A stretch of 64,000 bases of DNA from Sipunculus nudus. Taxonomy: Eukaryota > Annelida > Sipuncula > Golfingiida > Sipunculidae. The DNA lies in assembly GCA_026874595.1 (NCBI GenBank), contig CM049313.1, positions 38,840,659 through 38,904,658 on the forward strand. Direction: 5' to 3'. The notes under the pieces are model-generated. The model was not told the DNA's origin. It did no database searches and saw nothing but the letters and a program-made list of their open reading frames with translations. The position numbers were made by a program, and so were the translations under genes. Positions 60,170 to 64,000 of the stretch are shown piece after piece (positions within the stretch are counted from its first letter, which is position 1; each line of letters begins with the position of its first letter).

Positions 60170-61390
60170 GAACACATGAAATATTTATTATATGTATGTT
60201 GCAAGGAAACTGTTCCTGAAGAAAGAAACAGAAATATGCATACCTCGTAAGTAGTAGAAGCGGATCCAAAGGGACTCCACCTAAAGCGTCCGTATTCATT
60301 TTCAACCGCCGCAATTCTTTTTCATCATATCAGACAAATTTTGAGGCCTGAAACCCCAGACACCATTCCACCTCACCCTACGCCTGTTCGTGAAATCGGG
60401 ACCTTGAATTTGGTTTTGTCATTATTCCTCCTCAGTTTAACTCTCCATTTCATAAAGCGAGAAACATGTGTTTTTCTCTTCACTGACCACACACGTGGGT
60501 GAGAGTCTCGTTCAATGAAAGGCCCGACAGGCTCAAATCCCTCACTGAAAACAAGCGTTATTCATATGAACAAAAGTAATGTTTGAGGTTGAAAGACCAC
60601 GATGCATGCGTTCCGGTCATTGCCGAAGGCAGCTCGGCTGTGCTCGGTCTTACCTCTGTGCAAGTCAGTAAAAGCGGAAAAATCACTCAAAAATATATGT
60701 ACATTAAAAATTATTTATTCTCATATCGCCTATATCACTGCGGGCATAATAACATTTACAATGATATAAGGCACACTATTGTACACAACGCTGTTTAAGA
60801 GAACATTGCAAACAGACGTGAACCGAATTCCTTTATATACCAGCTGATAAAACCGGTATACCGGACTTTTTACCGGGGTTTGAAAGATATATTTACTGAG
60901 ATATTGAATGTTGGCTCATTTTTTATTATAAAAGTTAAAAGAAAATATAGAGGTTTAGTGGGGTAATCTTGGAATACTATATGTACAAATATTTCATTAC
61001 TGTTATTTTGTGGCGGTGTGCTTGTGGCACAAATCATACCCCAGTATGTTTACCTTGAAGACCTGGTCAGTGATGTTTTTCTCTTTTACTGTCCACGCGC
61101 GTGCGTCAAATCCCACATTGAAAGCAAGCGTTATTCATATGAACAATAGTCCTTAGTGTTAGAGGTTAAGTGACCACGAAGCACGCATTCCGGTGATTGC
61201 CGAAGACAGTTCGGCTGTGCTCGGTAAAAAGACGGAAAAATCACTCAAAATTATATGTATATTAAAATTATTTATTTTCATATCGCCTATGTCACTGCGG
61301 GGATAATAACCTTTAAAATGATGTATGGCACAATATTGTACACGACGCGGTTTTAGAGAACATTGCGAACAAACGTGAACCGAATTCCTT
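60170..61390 (-). mobile_element. Reversed copies 3 and 4 of the dispersed family
   Basis: 60170-60840 is the reverse of the left part of 56830-57440 (GTTGCAAGGAAACTGTTCCT, AGCGGATCCAAAGGGAC, CAACCGCCGCAATTC). 60840-61070 is the reverse of the right part (AAACCGGTATACCGG, CCCCAGTATGTTTACC). 61070-61390 repeats the left part once more. So one reversed copy lies next to a partial second copy. With 56830-57860 it forms a large inverted repeat with a spacer of about 2.3 kb. Confidence 0.7.
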
Positions 61391-61639
61391 TTAGAAGTAT
61401 TAGATTGTGCAGAACTAACACGATTTAGCACGCCTTTTTAATTTTATTAACATGTATATTGCAAACATGTTCGATGTAATTTATAACAAACGTAGGCTAA
61501 CCATTAATTGAATTATTATAAAGGGTATGGTGACAGAATGAATTAATAATGGATATAATTATAACTATTTATGTTTGTCAATCAGCCTATTGAAGAGCAA
61601 GTTAATTATTCAGTAAAATGTTTCGGAACTCTGCCTGTC

Positions 61640-62275
61640 TACTTTTCCTGTTCATATGAGGGCTGCTCTAGACCTGTCAGAATTATAAAATGGCCACCAG
61701 AGCCTTATCATTAATTTTCTTTCGCACGTGATAACTCAACCACAACAACATACTTCAGCTTTCTCAAATTCACAGGGATGATTGGTACATACGAGGGCTT
61801 CAGACCTATTGAATTACAGACTTGTCGGATTTCCAATATGGCCAACAGATCATAATGTGTGATGTTCTTTCGCACGGGATATCTCATCAAGAACATGCTT
61901 GATCTTTATCATTTTCTCAGGGATCATTGGTGCCTATGCGGATTCAATCCCTTTCCAATAACAGACCTGTCAGAATTCCAATATGACTTCCAGAGCACAA
62001 TTGAGGATATTCTTTTGAGCGGGATATCTCAACAAGAACAACCTTGATCAACCTTATTTACACAGAGATGATTGGTACCTATAAGGGCTCCATCTCTATC
62101 GAATTGCAGACCTGTCAGAATTCTAATATGGCCACCAGAGCACTATCGTTGATTTACTTTCGCAACAATATGCTTGATCTTTCCCAAATTCACAGGGATC
62201 ATTGGTGCCTATGAGGGCTTCTGACCTATTGAAATACAGACTTGCTCAAAATCAAATATGGCCAACAGACTACAG
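61640..62275 (+). repeat. 145-bp tandem repeat, about 4.5 units
   Basis: Marked by (A)CCTGTCAGAATT followed by CCAATATGGCCACCAGAGC, near 61673, 61820, 61966, 62110 and 62241, i.e. steps of about 147, 146, 144 and 131 bp. Each unit also contains CAGGGATGATTGGT and TTTCGCACG. It ends about 150 bp before the first recognisable retrotransposon protein sequence. Confidence 0.85.
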
Positions 62276-62439
62276 TCCGTGATTTTCTATGCACACATTA
62301 TTTCAGACATATCTACTTAATATATTATTTAAACCACTGGGTTTTTTCCCTCATGCATTTGGATAAAAACCTGTTTCTGTTTGTCACATATTTCAATTTT
62401 AACTTAATTTTTCACCCATATGTAAACTATTCCAGCACT

Positions 62440-64000
62440 AGCAGAAATGCCAATACAAAAAAAGCAACATGGAATGCACATAGACTTAAGATCAAAATTA
62501 AATCAGTAGAAGTTAAAGAATTGATAAATAATCACAGTATTGTATGTATCACTGAGACATGGGCAACCATGGATAATGAATTTTCTGATGCATTCCAATG
62601 CTACTATGGTTATGGAACAGTCAGGAAAAGTACAGGGAGAGGAGGGGTCTTAGTTTACGTGCAACAGAAATTAAAGAGTATGATGGTACCTTAATTAATG
62701 AAGATAAAGTTTTGGCCATAGTTTGCTGCTATATTGCGCCGGCAGGTTCATCATTCTATGTGGATGAAGATGAAGTAACTGTAAATATAACAGATATACC
62801 AGATATAACAGGAGACTTAATTATGTGTTTAACTCCTTTTGGTAGCAGTGTAGTTGATTATGTAATTGTCAGTAGCTTTCTACTTCACAAGGTAGATGGA
62901 TCCTGTGTATTATCAGATGATCCGTCCGATCACTTTCCTTTAGGCTGTTCACTTTATATTATCAGACCAAGGAAAGAGATTTCGAATGAACACGTATGCA
63001 AACTGACAAAATGGGTAAAATTTTCTCAGACTGATGAAGATAAAACATTGGCATTGGTTAATATTTATCAAAATATATCCTACAGGAATAAACAAAACTC
63101 CCGAGACAACATGAAACTTAAGCAAACAAAATGGTGGGACAAAGATTGTGAATTTTGGAAAAATGAAAAATATATAGCTTTGAATAAGTATAGGTGTACA
63201 ATATCAGATGGCGACTTACCGAATTATTAACAAACAAAACAGAGGTTTAACAAATTATGTGAAGAAAAGAAGGCAATCATCCAAGCCTCAGAGGTGCAAA
63301 AGGTGATAGGTGCAAAAAACACTGATTCCATGTGGAAAAACATGAGATTTTAAATAAAATGAAAATTGTTACAACAGTAGAACCGGTACGTTGGTACAAA
63401 CATTTTAACGAACGTTTGAATTCATCAACACATGAAATTAATCAAAGAGTTTAAGAATCATATTCTGGAATATTTAAAAAAAATGTATTAGAAATTGAAA
63501 ATTATACAGAGCTTGATGGACTCATAACACCATGTGAAGTACAGAGAGCCATAAATGAAATGAAAAGAGGAAAGGCCCCAGGGCCTGACGGGATAACGGT
63601 GGATATATTGAAAGATACATATAGTCACATATCGTCTCGTATATTACAATTATTTAACAGTGTATTAGGTAATGGATTTTCCCAGCCTCTTGGAGCAAAG
63701 CATTTATTGTACCAATTCACAAAAAGGCTTCCACCATAGATCCTAAAAAAATATAGAGGTATTTCATTACTTTATACCATGGGTAAACTAATTACAGAAA
63801 ATATTGGCAAACAGAATTCAATGGTCAAGCTGGATTCTTATGTGAAGCACAAGCTGGCTAATGGAAAGGTTATTCAACAGTAGACCATACATTTTCTTTA
63901 ATGGGGTGTGTGCAGAAATATTTAACAAAAAAAGGAAAGGTTTTATTACATTTTATTGATTTTTCAACTGATTTTGATAGTGTACACCATTATTTATTGT
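62440..64000 (+). pseudogene. Degraded non-LTR retrotransposon (LINE) with APE endonuclease and reverse transcriptase
   Basis: From about 62455 the sequence encodes TWNAHRLKIK, SIVCITETWA, GRGGVLVYVQ, then after a frameshift near 62650-62680 DKVLAIVCCYIAPAGSSFY, DITGDLI and directly SSVVDYVIVS and DDPSDHFPLG, all landmarks of the apurinic-type endonuclease. About 60 residues usually found between GDxN and the SVVDY motif are missing, so there is an internal deletion. A stop at 63228 and others follow. From about 63530 reverse-transcriptase motifs appear: GKAPGPDGITVDILK, KYRGISLLYTMGKLIT, then YSTVDHTF and HFIDFSTDFDSVHH in shifted frames. The window ends inside the RT. It cannot be active in this form. 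Clade is not assigned. Confidence 0.85.

Overview
The window looks like a piece of a lophotrochozoan, most likely molluscan and perhaps bivalve, nuclear genome. The DNA is AT-rich, genes are split by GT-AG introns, and the repeat content is very high, including interspersed elements with an internal tandem core next to a tetranucleotide microsatellite, a design known from bivalve 'pearl'/Helentron-type elements. No bacterial features (operons, ribosome binding sites, CRISPR) are present.

The one gene recognised with confidence is a Trk (neurotrophin-receptor type) receptor tyrosine kinase on the + strand, from before the window to the stop at 26141. Eleven exons join in compatible phases to give about 706 codons: the end of the LRR block (971-1042, 3159-3230), the LRR C-terminal cap (11488-11636), two Ig domains (14239-14517, 14776-15063), a juxtamembrane linker (17308-17420), the transmembrane segment plus an NPHY docking site (18825-19086), and a complete kinase domain (23369-26141) that ends in a YLQLID tail like the vertebrate PLC-gamma site. 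The signal peptide, LRR N-cap and first LRR (roughly 90 residues by comparison with vertebrate Trk) lie upstream of the window.

The most unusual observation is that two Trk introns begin with a minisatellite whose unit was copied from the exon/intron junction itself, so each array repeats the 5' splice site. In the intron after exon 15063 the unit carries CCTCCAG|GTAAAA. In the intron after exon 19086 it carries CTCCAA|GTAGGCGTC and is amplified over about 3.7 kb. Using the second donor of the first array would add exactly 12 codons in frame. Read-through of the second donor gives a stop within six codons, predicting a kinase-less receptor.

The rest of the Trk introns hold a 340-bp tandem array inside a hairpin-ended element (3522-7830), small inverted-repeat elements and TA microsatellites. 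Downstream of Trk, 26-62 kb contains no confident gene. It holds an almost perfect 797-bp tandem duplication, further copies of the hairpin-ended element, four more minisatellites (30, about 31, 69 and 66 bp units; the 69- and 66-bp ones are multiples of three and stay open over long stretches), two tRNA-like SINE heads, a tRNA-Pro primer-binding-like site, a roughly 1-kb dispersed family in inverted copies, a hAT-like terminus, and a few short exon-like or regulatory-looking islands that are only hints. The right edge (62.4-64 kb) is a degraded non-LTR retrotransposon with endonuclease and reverse transcriptase remnants, preceded by 145-bp tandem units that may be its 5' promoter monomers.
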